Positions 39,623 through 50,018 are shown, counted from the stretch's first letter. The stretch is 64,000 nucleotides of DNA from Rufibacter tibetensis (GCF_001310085.1 NZ_CP012643.1:2835501-2899500); one strand, 5' to 3'. Numbers and translations: made by a program. Notes: generated by a model not told the origin, from the sequence alone.

Positions 39623-39901
39623 ATGGCAAGATCATTAAAAAAAGGGCCTTATATTGACTACAGGCTCGATAGAAAAGTGCAGACAATGGATGAGTCTGGT
39701 AAGAAAGCGGTGATCAAGACTTGGTCACGCCGTTCTATGATCTCTCCAGATTTTGTAGGTCATACGTTTGCAGTACACAACGGAAATAAATTCATTCCTG
39801 TGTATGTAACAGAAAACATGGTAGGTCACAAATTAGGCGAATTCGCTCCTACCCGAAACTTTAGAGGCCATATTGCTAAGAAAGATAAAGGTAAAAGATA
39901 A
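39623..39901 (+). CDS. rpsS: 30S ribosomal protein S19
   Basis: Encodes 92 residues, starting [19 protein letters not shown] and ending with [15 protein letters not shown]. It contacts the A-site finger in the 30S head. The stop overlaps rplV by one base. Confidence 0.98.
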   Translation: MARSLKKGPYIDYRLDRKVQTMDESGKKAVIKTWSRRSMISPDFVGHTFAVHNGNKFIPVYVTENMVGHKLGEFAPTRNFRGHIAKKDKGKR

Positions 39902-40287
39902 TGGAAGCGGTTGCTAAATTAAACAATGTGCCTAGCTCACCTCGGAAGATGAGACTGGTAGCGAACTTAATCCGTGGGAAAAGAGTTACCCAAGCCTTAG
40001 GTTTATTAAAATTTACACCAAATGCCGGCGCTCCTAAATTGGAGAAACTTCTTTTATCTGCTTTATCTAACTGGCAAGCAGCTAATGAAGATGCCCGCAT
40101 TGAGGATGCTAATCTGTATATTAAAGAGATTAGAGTAGATGAAGGAAAGATGCTGAAGCGCTTGCGTCCTGCTCCGCAGGGTCGTGGCCACAGAATCAGA
40201 AAAAGATCTAACCACGTGACACTTGTGATTGATTCTAAAGTGGAAGTGGAGACAGTTGAAACATCTACCTCTAACGAAGCCAAATAG
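39901..40287 (+). CDS. rplV: 50S ribosomal protein L22
   Basis: Encodes 128 residues. The long hairpin that lines the exit tunnel is in the region [21 protein letters not shown] short Glu/Thr/Ser tail extends beyond the E. coli protein (110). Confidence 0.97.
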   Translation: MEAVAKLNNVPSSPRKMRLVANLIRGKRVTQALGLLKFTPNAGAPKLEKLLLSALSNWQAANEDARIEDANLYIKEIRVDEGKMLKRLRPAPQGRGHRIRKRSNHVTLVIDSKVEVETVETSTSNEAK

Positions 40288-40292
40288 TTATA

Positions 40293-41096
40293 ATGGGACA
40301 AAAAGTTAATCCAGTAGGCCTAAGACTAGGTATTGTTAAAGGCTGGGACTCTAATTGGTTCGGAGGAAAGGATTTCGCTGATAAACTGATTGAAGACGAA
40401 AAAATCCGCAAATATATCCTGGCCCGTATTCCGAAAGGAGGTATCTCGAAAATCATCATCGAGAGAACTCTTAAAAGAATCACCATCACCATCAACACTG
40501 CCCGCCCGGGAGTGGTAATTGGAAAAGGTGGCCAAGAGGTAGATAAGATCAAAGAAGAGCTTAAAAAAATCACCAGCAAAGATGTTCAAATCAACATCTT
40601 TGAAATCAAACGTCCAGAATTGGATGCAAAATTAGTAGGTGAGTCAGTAGCCCAACAGTTGCAAGCTCGTATCTCTTTCAGAAGAGCTATGAAACAAGCA
40701 ATTGCCTCTGCGATCAGAGTAGGTGCTGAAGGTATCAAGATTCAAGTATCTGGCCGCTTAGGTGGTGCTGAAATGGCTCGTACTGAGCATTACAAAGAAG
40801 GACGTACTCCTTTGCATACTTTGAGAGCTGATATTGACTATGCTCTGTCAGAAGCTCAGACCGTTTATGGTAAACTGGGTATCAAAGTGTGGATCTTCAA
40901 GGGAGAAGTATTCGGTAAGCGTGACTTATCTCCTAATGCTGGTCAACAAAGTGGTGGTCAATCTGCAGGTCCTCGCAACGAAAGAGGCGAGAGAGGTGGA
41001 AACGATCGCGGCGACCGTAGAGACAACAACCGCAACAAGCGCCCAGGTGATGGAAACCAGAAGCGTAGCGGTGGTGGACCTAACAAGCGCAAGTAG
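40293..41096 (+). CDS. rpsC: 30S ribosomal protein S3 with RGG/Asn-rich tail
   Basis: Encodes 267 residues, against about 233 in E. coli. The KH domain ([19 protein letters not shown], about 69-87) and the C-terminal S3 domain ([17 protein letters not shown]) are complete. The extra tail from about residue 213 is disordered and basic, with Gln-Gly-Gly, Arg-Gly-Glu-Arg-Gly-Gly, Asp-Arg-Arg-Asp-Asn-Asn and Pro-Asn-Lys-Arg-Lys. S3 lies at the mRNA entry channel, so the tail could contact mRNA; that is an inference. Confidence 0.97.
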   Translation: MGQKVNPVGLRLGIVKGWDSNWFGGKDFADKLIEDEKIRKYILARIPKGGISKIIIERTLKRITITINTARPGVVIGKGGQEVDKIKEELKKITSKDVQINIFEIKRPELDAKLVGESVAQQLQARISFRRAMKQAIASAIRVGAEGIKIQVSGRLGGAEMARTEHYKEGRTPLHTLRADIDYALSEAQTVYGKLGIKVWIFKGEVFGKRDLSPNAGQQSGGQSAGPRNERGERGGNDRGDRRDNNRNKRPGDGNQKRSGGGPNKRK

Positions 41097-41122
41097 TTGT
41101 TCAATTTTTAGGAATTTAAGAA

Positions 41123-41545
41123 ATGTTACAGCCGAAAAGAACTAAATATAGAAAGATGCAAAAGGGCCGGGTAACCGGTCTTGCGCACAGAGGAAGCACA
41201 ATCTCCTTTGGATCTTTCGCCATCAAATCATTAGAAGCCTCTTGGATCACTGCCCGCCAGATTGAAGCAGCTCGTATCGCGATGACTCGTGCCATGAAAC
41301 GGGAAGGCCAAGTTTGGATTCGTATTTTCCCTGACAAGCCTATCACCAAAAAACCTGCAGAGGTACGGATGGGTAAGGGTAAAGGATCTCCAGAATACTG
41401 GGTAGCTGTTGTGAAACCAGGTACCATCATGTTTGAATCTGATGGAGTGTCGCTAGAAGTAGCTCAAGAGTCTTTACGACTGGCTGCTCAAAAGCTACCA
41501 GTGAGAACTAAATTTGTAGTACGTAGAGATTACGTTGAGAAATAG
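41123..41545 (+). CDS. rplP: 50S ribosomal protein L16
   Basis: Encodes 140 residues. It helps position A-site t[19 protein letters not shown] at the start and the [19 protein letters not shown] block are family signatures. rpmC follows after 2 bases. Confidence 0.98.
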   Translation: MLQPKRTKYRKMQKGRVTGLAHRGSTISFGSFAIKSLEASWITARQIEAARIAMTRAMKREGQVWIRIFPDKPITKKPAEVRMGKGKGSPEYWVAVVKPGTIMFESDGVSLEVAQESLRLAAQKLPVRTKFVVRRDYVEK

Positions 41546-41547
41546 TC

Positions 41548-41742
41548 ATGAAGCAATCTGAAATCAAAGCTCTTTCACTAAATGAAGTGAAAGAGCAACT
41601 TACCACAGAGAGAAACAACTTAGTGAACTTGCAGTTTGCTCATGCTATCTCTCCCCTTGAGAATCCATCAAGAATTAAGCTTACAAGAAAAACCATCGCC
41701 AGACTAGAAACGCAATTGCGCTCTCTAGAGCTCAATGGCTAA
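41548..41742 (+). CDS. rpmC: 50S ribosomal protein L29
   Basis: Encodes 64 residues forming a helical hairpin, MKQSEIKALSLNEVKEQL to ETQLRSLELNG. It sits near the exit tunnel next to L23. Confidence 0.96.
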   Translation: MKQSEIKALSLNEVKEQLTTERNNLVNLQFAHAISPLENPSRIKLTRKTIARLETQLRSLELNG

Positions 41743-41753
41743 AATAGAAAACC

Positions 41754-42011
41754 ATGGAGACGAGAAATCTAAGAAAAGAAAAAACTGGACGCGTGGTAAG
41801 TAACAAGATGGACAAATCCATCACTGTTATTGTTGAAAGCAAAGTGAAACACCCAATTTATGGGAAATTTGTTTCTAAGTCCAAAAAGTTCATGGCTCAT
41901 GATGAGAACAATGAGTGCGGTATCGGAGATACTGTACGCATCATGGAGACAAGACCGTTGAGCAAGAATAAATGCTGGCGCTTAATTGAAATCGTAGAAA
42001 GAGCTAAATAA
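41754..42011 (+). CDS. rpsQ: 30S ribosomal protein S17
   Basis: Encodes 85 residues with OB-fold blocks [17 protein letters not shown] and [20 protein letters not shown], the latter being the S17 signature. It binds the 5' domain of 16S rRNA early in assembly. Confidence 0.97.
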   Translation: METRNLRKEKTGRVVSNKMDKSITVIVESKVKHPIYGKFVSKSKKFMAHDENNECGIGDTVRIMETRPLSKNKCWRLIEIVERAK

Positions 42012-42012
42012 A

Positions 42013-42381
42013 ATGATACAACAAGAATCAAGACTTACTGTTGCTGATAACAGCGGAGCAAAAGAGGTTCTGGTCATCCGAGTTTTGGGTGGAACAGGAA
42101 AAAAATACGCCTCTGTTGGTGATAAAATTGTTGTTACCGTAAAATCTGCTCTTTCCTCAGGAAACGTAAAAAAGGGAACTGTTCACAAAGCTGTGATTGT
42201 TCGCACCAAAAAGGAAGTTCGTCGTAAAGACGGTTCTTATATTCGTTTTGATGATAACGCAGCCGTGTTATTGAACAACAACGATGAGCCACGTGGTACA
42301 CGTATTTTTGGGCCAGTTGCCCGTGAGTTACGTGAAAGACAGTTTATGAAAATTGTTTCTTTGGCTCCTGAAGTAATTTAA
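42013..42381 (+). CDS. rplN: 50S ribosomal protein L14
   Basis: Encodes 122 residues, starting [19 protein letters not shown] and containing [20 protein letters not shown]. It lies at the subunit interface and binds RsfS. The gap to rpsQ is one base. Confidence 0.98.
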   Translation: MIQQESRLTVADNSGAKEVLVIRVLGGTGKKYASVGDKIVVTVKSALSSGNVKKGTVHKAVIVRTKKEVRRKDGSYIRFDDNAAVLLNNNDEPRGTRIFGPVARELRERQFMKIVSLAPEVI

Positions 42382-42401
42382 ACACGAGAAGAGAAAACAA
42401 G

Positions 42402-42725
42402 ATGTCAAAGCATAAACTTCATGTGAAGAAAGGCGACACTGTAAAAGTGATCGCTGGTGATGATAAAGGCAAAACCGGAACTGTAACCTCTGTGCTTACT
42501 GATAAGCAAAAGGTAGTGGTAGAAGGTTTGAACCTGATTTCTAAGCACCAAAAGCCAAGCGCTAAAAACCCTAACGGCGGTATCGTAAAATTAGAGGCTC
42601 CAATTCATGCTAGCAATGTGATGCTAGTTGAGCCTGCTACAAATGCTGCCACTAGAACAGGTAAGAAGCTGAACGATGATGGAAAGCTTCAACGTTATTC
42701 CAAAAAAACTGGAAACTTAATCTAA
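42402..42725 (+). CDS. rplX: 50S ribosomal protein L24
   Basis: Encodes 107 residues. The N-terminal KOW motif [19 protein letters not shown] (about 10-28) starts 50S assembly by binding the 5' end of 23S rRNA. It is followed by rplE with one base between. Confidence 0.97.
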   Translation: MSKHKLHVKKGDTVKVIAGDDKGKTGTVTSVLTDKQKVVVEGLNLISKHQKPSAKNPNGGIVKLEAPIHASNVMLVEPATNAATRTGKKLNDDGKLQRYSKKTGNLI

Positions 42726-42726
42726 C

Positions 42727-43278
42727 ATGGCAGCTAGACTAAAAGATAAATATTCAAAAGAAATTGTGCCTGCATTGAAAGAAAAATTTCAATACAAGAG
42801 CATAATGCAAGTACCTAAGATTACCAAGATCAGCATCAACAGAGGTATTGGTAATGCTGTGGCAGATAAAAAATTAGTTGATATTGGAGTTGACGAGCTT
42901 ACCATCATTGCAGGTCAGAAAGCGGTTCAAACCAAAGCTAAAAACTCTATCTCTAACTTTAAGTTGAGAGAAGGTATGCCAATTGGTGCTCGTGTGACAT
43001 TGCGTGGCGAAAGAATGTACGAGTTCCTTGACCGCTTGGTAACCATCGCTCTTCCACGGGTACGTGACTTCAAAGGCATCAGCGACAAAGGATTTGACGG
43101 ACGTGGTAACTATACCTTAGGGGTAAAAGAACAAATCATTTTCCCTGAAATTAGTATTGACAAAATCAAGTCAATTGCTGGTATGGATATCACCTTTGTA
43201 ACTACGGCTTCTACTGATGAAGAAAGCTTAGAGTTATTGAAAGGCTTTGGGTTACCATTCGCAAATTTAAAGAAATAA
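42727..43278 (+). CDS. rplE: 50S ribosomal protein L5
   Basis: Encodes 183 residues. It binds 5S rRNA and forms bridge B1b. The block [20 protein letters not shown] and [17 protein letters not shown] are typical. Confidence 0.98.
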   Translation: MAARLKDKYSKEIVPALKEKFQYKSIMQVPKITKISINRGIGNAVADKKLVDIGVDELTIIAGQKAVQTKAKNSISNFKLREGMPIGARVTLRGERMYEFLDRLVTIALPRVRDFKGISDKGFDGRGNYTLGVKEQIIFPEISIDKIKSIAGMDITFVTTASTDEESLELLKGFGLPFANLKK

Positions 43279-43282
43279 GAAA

Positions 43283-43552
43283 ATGGCTAAAGAATCAGCA
43301 AAAGCAAGAGAGCTTAAGAGACAGAAAATGGTAGCTAAGTATGCTGCCAAAAGAGCTCAGTTAAAAGCTGCTGGCGATTACGAAGCTCTAGATAAATTGC
43401 CAAAAGATGCTTCTCCAGTACGGTTGCACAACAGATGCAAATTGACCGGAAGACCAAGAGGCTATATGAGGAAGTTCGGTATCTCTCGCGTTACATTCAG
43501 AGAGATGGCTTCTGCAGGCAAGATTCCTGGAGTAACGAAGGCTAGTTGGTAA
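43283..43552 (+). CDS. rpsN: 30S ribosomal protein S14, zinc-independent form
   Basis: Encodes 89 residues, the long form that lacks the CxxC...CxxC zinc site. The core [20 protein letters not shown] is conserved. An 86-base gap with a promoter-like box follows before rpsH. Confidence 0.97.
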   Translation: MAKESAKARELKRQKMVAKYAAKRAQLKAAGDYEALDKLPKDASPVRLHNRCKLTGRPRGYMRKFGISRVTFREMASAGKIPGVTKASW

Positions 43553-43591
43553 TTATTACTCCTATCATTAACATAGTTAGGAAAATAGTAG

Positions 43592-43599
43592 TATCTTTG
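43592..43599 (+). promoter_or_regulatory. Possible internal promoter before rpsH
   Basis: TATCTTTG matches the TAnnTTTG box in the only sizeable gap of the spc gene set. A good TTG element at the proper distance was not found, so it is tentative. Confidence 0.45.
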
Positions 43600-43638
43600 C
43601 GGCTCCTTAAAAAGAGCGGAATCTAAAAATATAGTCTA

Positions 43639-44037
43639 ATGCATTCAGATCCGATAGCAGATTATTTAACTAGACTACGGAATGCCATCAAGGCAAATCA
43701 CCGTGTAGTTGAAATTCCGGCTAGCAATATAAAAAAGGAATTAACCAAAGTTCTCTACGAGAAAGGTTATATCCAGAGTTACAAGTTCGATGATAGCTCA
43801 GTTCAAGGTTCAATTAAAATTGCCTTGAAGTATGATCCAGCTACAAAGCAATCTGCTATCGTGAAACTTGAGAGAGTCAGTAAGCCGGGGCTCCGTAAGT
43901 ATGTGCATCTTGATGAGATGCCACGTGTGTTGAATGGATATGGCGTAGCCATCCTTTCAACATCCAAAGGTGTAATCACTGACAAAGAGGCCAAAGGCCT
44001 TAATGTAGGTGGTGAAGTATTGTGTTACGTGTATTAA
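43639..44037 (+). CDS. rpsH: 30S ribosomal protein S8
   Basis: Encodes 132 residues, starting MHSDPIADYLTRLRNAIKA and ending with the signature STSKGVITDKEAKGLNVGGE. It binds helix 21 of 16S rRNA. In enterobacteria S8 represses the spc operon. Confidence 0.98.
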   Translation: MHSDPIADYLTRLRNAIKANHRVVEIPASNIKKELTKVLYEKGYIQSYKFDDSSVQGSIKIALKYDPATKQSAIVKLERVSKPGLRKYVHLDEMPRVLNGYGVAILSTSKGVITDKEAKGLNVGGEVLCYVY

Positions 44038-44047
44038 TTAAGAAGAA

Positions 44048-44602
44048 ATGTCGCGGATAGGAAAACTGCCAATCACGCTCCCACAAGGTGTTGAGGTGTT
44101 GGTTAACCAGGATAACCTGGTTACAGTGAAAGGGCCTAAAGGAACTCTTTCTTCACAAGTTGATACGGACATTACTGTTGCTATTGAGGATGGTGTACTT
44201 ACAGTAAGTCGTCCAACAGAGCAAAAGAGACACAAAGCACTACACGGTCTATACCGTTCTATCATCAACAACATGGTTGTTGGGGTTAGCACTGGGTATA
44301 AATTATCTTTGGAATTGGTAGGGGTTGGTTTTAAAGCCACTACTGTAGGCCAGAATTTAGAGCTTGCGTTAGGTTATTCACATAACATTTACGTGGGTTT
44401 ACCTCCAGAGATTTCTGCAGTAGCAGTAACCGAAAAAGGTAAAGCTCCGGTAATTACCTTAGAAGGTATTGATAAGCAGTTGATTGGTCAGGTAGCTGCC
44501 AAAATCCGTTCGTTACGTAAAGTTGAGCCTTACAAAGGCAAAGGTATTCGTTTCGTTGGTGAGGTTGTTAGAAGAAAAGCTGGTAAAACTGCTTCTAAAT
44601 AA
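44048..44602 (+). CDS. rplF: 50S ribosomal protein L6
   Basis: Encodes 184 residues, a duplicated two-domain fold. [17 protein letters not shown] at the start and [20 protein letters not shown] at the end are family signatures. It lies near the sarcin-ricin loop. Confidence 0.98.
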   Translation: MSRIGKLPITLPQGVEVLVNQDNLVTVKGPKGTLSSQVDTDITVAIEDGVLTVSRPTEQKRHKALHGLYRSIINNMVVGVSTGYKLSLELVGVGFKATTVGQNLELALGYSHNIYVGLPPEISAVAVTEKGKAPVITLEGIDKQLIGQVAAKIRSLRKVEPYKGKGIRFVGEVVRRKAGKTASK

Positions 44603-44610
44603 GAAATAAA

Positions 44611-44964
44611 ATGGCATTCGATAAAGCAAAAAGAAGACTGAGAATTCGTCGCAGCATCCGTAACAAGGTGTCTGGTACAGCTCAGCGTCCACGTCTGTCG
44701 GTATTCAGAAGCAATAAATCTATTTATGCTCAACTGATTGATGATGTGAATGGTGTTACATTAGCAAGTTCTTCATCTTCTACTATTGAAGGAGAAGCCA
44801 CTTCAACAAAGAGTGCTGCTTCAACCTCAGTAGGTCGTGATATAGCAGCTAAAGCTTTGGCAAAAGGTATCACTGAAGTTGTTTTCGACAGAGGTGGTTA
44901 TCTGTACCATGGTCGTGTTAAATCATTAGCAGAAGGGGCTCGTGAAGCGGGTCTAAAATTCTAA
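44611..44964 (+). CDS. rplR: 50S ribosomal protein L18
   Basis: Encodes 117 residues. The Arg/Lys-rich N-terminus binds 5S r[23 protein letters not shown] and [20 protein letters not shown] are typical. Confidence 0.97.
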   Translation: MAFDKAKRRLRIRRSIRNKVSGTAQRPRLSVFRSNKSIYAQLIDDVNGVTLASSSSSTIEGEATSTKSAASTSVGRDIAAKALAKGITEVVFDRGGYLYHGRVKSLAEGAREAGLKF

Positions 44965-44968
44965 GAAC

Positions 44969-45487
44969 ATGTCTAAATTAAATATCAGAAGCATCAAAGC
45001 AAGCGAGATCGAGCTTAAAGAGCGCGTAGTTGCTATCAATCGTGTTGCTAAAGTGGTAAAAGGTGGTAGAAGATTTAGTTTTTCTGCCATCGTAGTAGTA
45101 GGCGACGGTAATGGTGTTGTAGGATACGGATTAGGTAAAGCAAACGAGGTGACTGATGCTATTGCAAAAGGAATCGATGATGCTAAGAAAAACCTGGTAC
45201 GTGTACCTTTGTTCGGCCATACTGTACCTCACTCAATGGAAGGTAAATTTTCTGGTGGATTTGTATTGATCAAGCCTGCAGCTGCCGGTACTGGTGTTAT
45301 TGCTGGTGGTGCGATGCGTGCTGTGTTTGATAGTGCTGGTATCAGAGATGTACTAGCTAAATCAAAAGGTTCTTCTAACCCGCACAACGTGGTTAAAGCG
45401 ACTTTTGATGCTCTGTCTAAAATGCGCGATCCATTGGTAGTTGCTCAGCAACGTGGAATCAGTTTACAACGTGTATTCAACGGGTAA
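44969..45487 (+). CDS. rpsE: 30S ribosomal protein S5
   Basis: Encodes 172 residues. It helps decoding accuracy and mRNA unwinding. The double-stranded RNA-binding domain shows [20 protein letters not shown] (about 33-52). rpmD starts 2 bases after the stop. Confidence 0.98.
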   Translation: MSKLNIRSIKASEIELKERVVAINRVAKVVKGGRRFSFSAIVVVGDGNGVVGYGLGKANEVTDAIAKGIDDAKKNLVRVPLFGHTVPHSMEGKFSGGFVLIKPAAAGTGVIAGGAMRAVFDSAGIRDVLAKSKGSSNPHNVVKATFDALSKMRDPLVVAQQRGISLQRVFNG

Positions 45488-45489
45488 TT

Positions 45490-45669
45490 ATGGCAAGTGT
45501 AGAAATCACCCAGATTAAAAGTATTATTGATCGTCCAGAAAGACAAAAGCAGACCATGAAGGCGCTAGGTCTTGGCAAGATCAATAGAACTGTAACCAAA
45601 GAGTTGACCCCTCAAATTGCAGGTATGGTTAACCGTGTGCAACATTTAGTATCTATAAAAGAGGTCTAA
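45490..45669 (+). CDS. rpmD: 50S ribosomal protein L30
   Basis: A short gene of 59 residues between rpsE and rplO. It translates to MASVEITQIKSIIDRPERQK followed by QTMKALGLGKINRT, the bacterial L30 pattern. The gaps are 2 bases on the left and 1 base on the right. Confidence 0.96.
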   Translation: MASVEITQIKSIIDRPERQKQTMKALGLGKINRTVTKELTPQIAGMVNRVQHLVSIKEV

Positions 45670-45670
45670 A

Positions 45671-46117
45671 ATGAATTTAAGTAATTTAAAGCCTGCTGAA
45701 GGTTCTGTTAAGAACCGGAAGAGAATTGGTCGTGGTACCGGTTCTGGTAGAGGTGGCACCTCCACCCGTGGACATAAGGGAGCTAAATCTCGCTCAGGTT
45801 ATTCATCCAAAGCTGGTTTCGAAGGTGGTCAGATGCCTTTGGTACGTCGTGTTCCTAAATTCGGTTTTAAAAACATCAACCGCGTTGAGTTCACTGCTGT
45901 TAACCTTGATGTTCTTCAGAATTTAGTTTCTAAATCTGGTTCTACTGTTGTTGATTTTGCCACGCTTCGTGCAAACGGTTTAGCGTCTAAGAACGATAAC
46001 ATCAAAGTTCTGGGTAGAGGCGAATTAACTACTGCTATTGAAGTTCACGCGCATGCGTTCTCTCAAACAGCAATAGAAGCTATTGAAAAAGCAGGCGGCA
46101 AGGTTGTGACTCTGTAA
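45671..46117 (+). CDS. rplO: 50S ribosomal protein L15
   Basis: Encodes 148 residues. The Gly/Arg-rich N-terminus (KRIGRGTGSGRGGTSTRGHK) threads into the 50S core; the globular C-terminus follows. secY begins 3 bases later, as usual for the spc operon. Confidence 0.98.
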   Translation: MNLSNLKPAEGSVKNRKRIGRGTGSGRGGTSTRGHKGAKSRSGYSSKAGFEGGQMPLVRRVPKFGFKNINRVEFTAVNLDVLQNLVSKSGSTVVDFATLRANGLASKNDNIKVLGRGELTTAIEVHAHAFSQTAIEAIEKAGGKVVTL

Positions 46118-46120
46118 GAG

Positions 46121-47446
46121 ATGAAGAAGCTGATTTCTACGATTAAGAATATCTTTGCGATTGAAGATTTGCGAGTTAGAATCCTAAACACTTTAGGATT
46201 CATCGCAATTTTCAGATTAGGTTCCTATGTGGTTCTACCTGGTATTGATCCTAATCAACTAGGCGGTAATTCACAAGGAATCTTAGGCTTATTAGATGCC
46301 TTTTTAGGTGGAGCATTTAGCAATGCTTCCATTTTTGCATTGGGTATCATGCCTTATATTTCTGCTTCCATCGTTTTACAGCTTCTAACCATTGCGGTTC
46401 CTTATTTTCAGAAATTGCAGAAAGAGGGTGAGTCTGGACGAAAGAAAATCAATCAGTATACAAGGGTTCTAACAATTGTTATTACGCTTGCTCAATCTGT
46501 TGGTTTCTTAGCTACCATCAACGCTGAAGCTATAGATCCTTCTGTAGCCGGACCTCTTTTTACTATTTCCTCTATGATTATTCTCACTGCCGGTACCATG
46601 TTTTGTATGTGGCTTGGTGAGAAAATTACTGACAAAGGTATTGGAAACGGGATTTCTATGTTGATTATGATTGGCATTGTTTCTCGTCTACCAGGTGCTT
46701 TAGTAGGTGAGGCTTTAGCTTTAGGTTTAGGTCGTGCCCTAATCTTCATTGTTGAGCTAATTGTTTTATTCTTTGTAGTGATGAGCGTAGTAATGCTTAC
46801 TCAAGCTATCAGAAGAATACCTGTACAATATGCAAAACAAGTAGGTGGTAGTGCTTCTTTACAAGCTGGACAAAGACAGTTCATTCCTTTAAAAGTGAAT
46901 GCTGCTGGTGTTATGCCAATCATCTTTGCTCAATCTTTAATGTTCCTTCCAGGTATGATTGCTTCTTTCTGGAGAAATGAGAGTGATATGGCCAATGAAA
47001 TTGGCAATGTTTTCTCTGATTATACTTCTTGGCAATACAACCTCTCCTTTGCAGTTCTGATTATCATCTTCACCTTCTTCTATACTGCCATCAGTGTGAA
47101 TCCTAATCAGATTTCTGATGATTTAAAAAGAAGTGGTGGTTTTGTTCCTGGGGTAAAACCAGGTTTAGCTACTTCTGAATTCATTGATGAAGTTCTTACC
47201 AGAATTACTTTGCCAGGAGCTATTTTCTTAGCTATTATTGCTATCCTTCCTTCCATTGCAATGCTGTTTGGAATCACGAGAGAGTTTGCTGCTTTCTTTG
47301 GTGGTACTTCGCTTATCATTTTAGTAGGGGTAGTTTTAGATACATTGAACCAAATAGAAAGTTATTTGTTAATGCGTCATTATGATGGCATGATGAAATC
47401 TGGTAAACTCAGAGGTCGATCAAAAAATATAGCGGTTGCTTCCTAA
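46121..47446 (+). CDS. secY: Protein translocase channel subunit SecY
   Basis: Encodes 441 residues with ten predicted membrane helices. With SecE it forms the inner-membrane channel for exported and membrane proteins. Signatures: GIMPYISASIVLQLLTIAVP near 80-100 and QAIRRIPVQYAKQ in the cytosolic loop that meets SecA and the ribosome. Confidence 0.98.
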   Translation: MKKLISTIKNIFAIEDLRVRILNTLGFIAIFRLGSYVVLPGIDPNQLGGNSQGILGLLDAFLGGAFSNASIFALGIMPYISASIVLQLLTIAVPYFQKLQKEGESGRKKINQYTRVLTIVITLAQSVGFLATINAEAIDPSVAGPLFTISSMIILTAGTMFCMWLGEKITDKGIGNGISMLIMIGIVSRLPGALVGEALALGLGRALIFIVELIVLFFVVMSVVMLTQAIRRIPVQYAKQVGGSASLQAGQRQFIPLKVNAAGVMPIIFAQSLMFLPGMIASFWRNESDMANEIGNVFSDYTSWQYNLSFAVLIIIFTFFYTAISVNPNQISDDLKRSGGFVPGVKPGLATSEFIDEVLTRITLPGAIFLAIIAILPSIAMLFGITREFAAFFGGTSLIILVGVVLDTLNQIESYLLMRHYDGMMKSGKLRGRSKNIAVAS

Positions 47447-47449
47447 GGA

Positions 47450-48220
47450 ATGATTATATATAAGACCGAAGAAGAAATCGAGCTTATTAAACAAAGTGCT
47501 AACATCCTCAGTCAAGTGCATGGTGAAATAGCCAAGCACGTTTCTGAGGGTGTTACTACCTTAAAATTAGATTCCATCGCTGAAGAATTTATTAGCGATC
47601 ATGGTGGTTCACCTTCTTTTAAGGGTTATAATGGATTTAAGCACAGTTTATGTATCAGCTTAAATTCTGCAGTGGTACATGGTATACCTAGCAAGTATGC
47701 TCTACAATCTGGAGATGTTGTATCTATAGATTGTGGAGTTTTTTTTAAGGGTTTCCATAGTGATAGTGCCTATACTCACCCAGTGGGAGATGTTCCTCAA
47801 GAGGTGACTGATTTACTTACCCGTACAAAGGAGTCTTTATACAAAGGGATTGAATGGGCAGTAGCTGGAGCTAGAATCGGAGATGTTGGACATTCTATTC
47901 AGACCCACGTTGAACAATATGGATATGGTGTAGTTCGGGAACTGGTTGGACATGGGTTAGGTAGGAGTTTACATGAAAGTCCTGAAGTTCCTAATTATGG
48001 GAAAAGAGGACAAGGCTTAAAACTTCAGGATGGCTTAGTCTTAGCTATTGAGCCCATGGTTAATTTGGGTACTAGGCATGTTGTACAGGAAAACGATGGT
48101 TGGACCATCCGGACCAGAGACAAAAAGCCTTCTGCTCATTTTGAACACACCGTTGTGGTGAGAAAAGGCAAAGCAGAGATTTTAACTACTTTTGATTACA
48201 TAGATAAAGCACTAAACTAA
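47450..48220 (+). CDS. map: Methionine aminopeptidase, type I
   Basis: Encodes 256 residues. It removes the initiator Met from nascent proteins. The metal ligands of the pita-bread fold are visible: the two Asp in SIDCGVFFKGFHSDSAYT, His in GHGLGRSLHE, Glu in LAIEPM and Glu in AHFEHTVVV. The gap to secY is 3 bases and infA follows after 3. Confidence 0.98.
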   Translation: MIIYKTEEEIELIKQSANILSQVHGEIAKHVSEGVTTLKLDSIAEEFISDHGGSPSFKGYNGFKHSLCISLNSAVVHGIPSKYALQSGDVVSIDCGVFFKGFHSDSAYTHPVGDVPQEVTDLLTRTKESLYKGIEWAVAGARIGDVGHSIQTHVEQYGYGVVRELVGHGLGRSLHESPEVPNYGKRGQGLKLQDGLVLAIEPMVNLGTRHVVQENDGWTIRTRDKKPSAHFEHTVVVRKGKAEILTTFDYIDKALN

Positions 48221-48223
48221 TAC

Positions 48224-48442
48224 ATGGCTAAACAGTCTTCCATCGAACAAGACGGTACCATCATTGAGGCACTATCCAATGCAATGTTTCGGGTAGAATT
48301 AGAAAATGGCCATCAAGTTATTGCTCACATCTCCGGTAAGATGCGGATGCACTACATCAAAATTCTTCCTGGGGACAGAGTAAAATTGGAAATGTCTCCT
48401 TACGACCTTAGTAAAGGCAGAATAGTTTACAGATACAAATAA
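48224..48442 (+). CDS. infA: Translation initiation factor IF-1
   Basis: Encodes 72 residues with an S1/OB fold; [20 protein letters not shown] and [16 protein letters not shown] are conserved. It occupies the ribosomal A site during initiation. Confidence 0.98.
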   Translation: MAKQSSIEQDGTIIEALSNAMFRVELENGHQVIAHISGKMRMHYIKILPGDRVKLEMSPYDLSKGRIVYRYK

Positions 48443-48446
48443 ACAG

Positions 48447-48563
48447 ATGAAAGTAAAAGCGTCAGTTAAGAAGCGCAGTGAAGACTGCAAGGTGATCAGA
48501 CGTAAAGGCAAGCTTTACGTGATCAACAAAAAGAATCCACGTTATAAACAAAGACAAGGTTAA
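48447..48563 (+). CDS. rpmJ: 50S ribosomal protein L36, zinc-ligand-poor form
   Basis: A short gene of 38 residues, [20 protein letters not shown] to NPRYKQRQG. The zinc form has C-x2-C, C and H ligands; only one Cys remains here, so zinc is probably not bound. It lies between infA and rpsM as expected. Confidence 0.95.
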   Translation: MKVKASVKKRSEDCKVIRRKGKLYVINKKNPRYKQRQG

Positions 48564-48573
48564 TTTTTAAAAC

Positions 48574-48951
48574 ATGGCTAGAATAGCAGGAGTTGATATT
48601 CCAGATAACAAAAGAGGCGAGATTGCTTTGACGTATATTTACGGTATTGGCCGTAAAGCGTCGCAGTCTATTTTGGTGAAAGCTGGGGTGGATCTTGACA
48701 AAAAAGTGAAGGATTGGACAGAGGAAGAAGCGGGAGAAATCCGTAACGTAATTTCTACTGAGCACAAAGTTGAAGGTGTTCTTCGTTCAGAGGTTCAATT
48801 GCACATCAAACGTTTGATGGACATTGGTTCCTATCGCGGTTTACGTCACAGAAAAGGTCTTCCAGTAAGAGGTCAGAGAACTAAAAACAACTCTAGAACT
48901 CGTAAGGGCAAGCGTAAAACTGTTGCAAACAAGAAGAAGGCATCTAAATAA
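48574..48951 (+). CDS. rpsM: 30S ribosomal protein S13
   Basis: Encodes 125 residues. [20 protein letters not shown] at the start and [20 protein letters not shown] near the end are signatures. It forms bridges to the 50S and contacts P-site tRNA. Confidence 0.98.
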   Translation: MARIAGVDIPDNKRGEIALTYIYGIGRKASQSILVKAGVDLDKKVKDWTEEEAGEIRNVISTEHKVEGVLRSEVQLHIKRLMDIGSYRGLRHRKGLPVRGQRTKNNSRTRKGKRKTVANKKKASK

Positions 48952-48961
48952 TTAAACGACA

Positions 48962-49354
48962 ATGGCTCAGAAAAGAAAAGATAAAGCCAAGAAGCGCGTG
49001 GTTGTTGTGGAGCCTGTTGGTCAGGTTCACATCAAAGCTTCTTTCAACAATATAATCATCTCAGTTACCAACATCAATGGCCAGGTTATTTCTTGGGCTT
49101 CTGCTGGTAAAATGGGATTCAAAGGGTCTAAGAAAAATACTCCTTACGCTGCCCAAATGGCTGCCGCTGATTGCGGTAAAGTAGCCTATGAAGCTGGATT
49201 GAGAAAGGCTGAAGTGTTTGTAAAAGGCCCAGGTGCTGGACGTGAGTCAGCTATCCGGACTATGCAAAACGTTGGTATTGAAGTTACCTCTATCAAAGAT
49301 GTGACTCCTCTTCCACACAACGGATGTCGTCCTCCAAAGCGCAGAAGAGTTTAA
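48962..49354 (+). CDS. rpsK: 30S ribosomal protein S11
   Basis: Encodes 130 residues, ending with the signature [17 protein letters not shown]. It forms part of the 30S platform near the Shine-Dalgarno cleft. Bacteroidota 30S subunits tend to sequester the anti-SD in this area, which fits the loose ribosome sites seen in the window. Confidence 0.98.
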   Translation: MAQKRKDKAKKRVVVVEPVGQVHIKASFNNIIISVTNINGQVISWASAGKMGFKGSKKNTPYAAQMAAADCGKVAYEAGLRKAEVFVKGPGAGRESAIRTMQNVGIEVTSIKDVTPLPHNGCRPPKRRRV

Positions 49355-49375
49355 GGAAATTATTTAGTATTAGAA

Positions 49376-49981
49376 ATGGCAAGATACACAGGCCCTAAGA
49401 GTAAAATCTCTAGAAGATATAACGAACCTATTTTTGGACCCAGTAAAGCTTTAGCTAAAAAAGCCTATGGTCCAGGTATGCATGGTCGTGGTCGGAGAAA
49501 GAAGCAATCTGAATATGCTATCCAGTTAATGGAGAAGCAAAAAGCTAAATACATCTATGGTGTTTTAGAAAAGCAGTTTGCTAATTTATTTGACAAAGCA
49601 GCCCGTAAAACAGGTATTACTGGTGAGAACTTACTTGCTTTACTTGAGGCAAGATTAGACAACACTGTTTACCGTTTAGGCATTGCTCCTACAAGACGTG
49701 GTGCAAGACAATTAGTAAACCACAACCACATCCAGGTAAATGGTCATGTGGTAAACATCGCTTCTTACACCCTGCGTCCCGGTGACGTTGTTAGTGTTCG
49801 CGAAAAATCAAAATCATTAGAAGCCATTACTACCAGCCTGGCTGGCCGTAACGCTCGTGCATTCACTTGGTTGGAGTGGGATGGTAGCCAGTTAGCTGGT
49901 AAGTTCATCTCTAATCCACAGCGTGATCAGATCCCTGAGAAAATTCAGGAGCAGCTGATTGTCGAGCTTTACTCTAAGTAA
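49376..49981 (+). CDS. rpsD: 30S ribosomal protein S4
   Basis: Encodes 201 residues. [20 protein letters not shown] at the start and the S4 RNA-binding domain [20 protein letters not shown] are present; the N-terminal zinc cysteines are absent. It nucleates 30S assembly. Confidence 0.98.
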   Translation: MARYTGPKSKISRRYNEPIFGPSKALAKKAYGPGMHGRGRRKKQSEYAIQLMEKQKAKYIYGVLEKQFANLFDKAARKTGITGENLLALLEARLDNTVYRLGIAPTRRGARQLVNHNHIQVNGHVVNIASYTLRPGDVVSVREKSKSLEAITTSLAGRNARAFTWLEWDGSQLAGKFISNPQRDQIPEKIQEQLIVELYSK

Positions 49982-50018
49982 TACCTTCTAATTTAGTGTC
50001 AACCTTAAACCAGCAATC

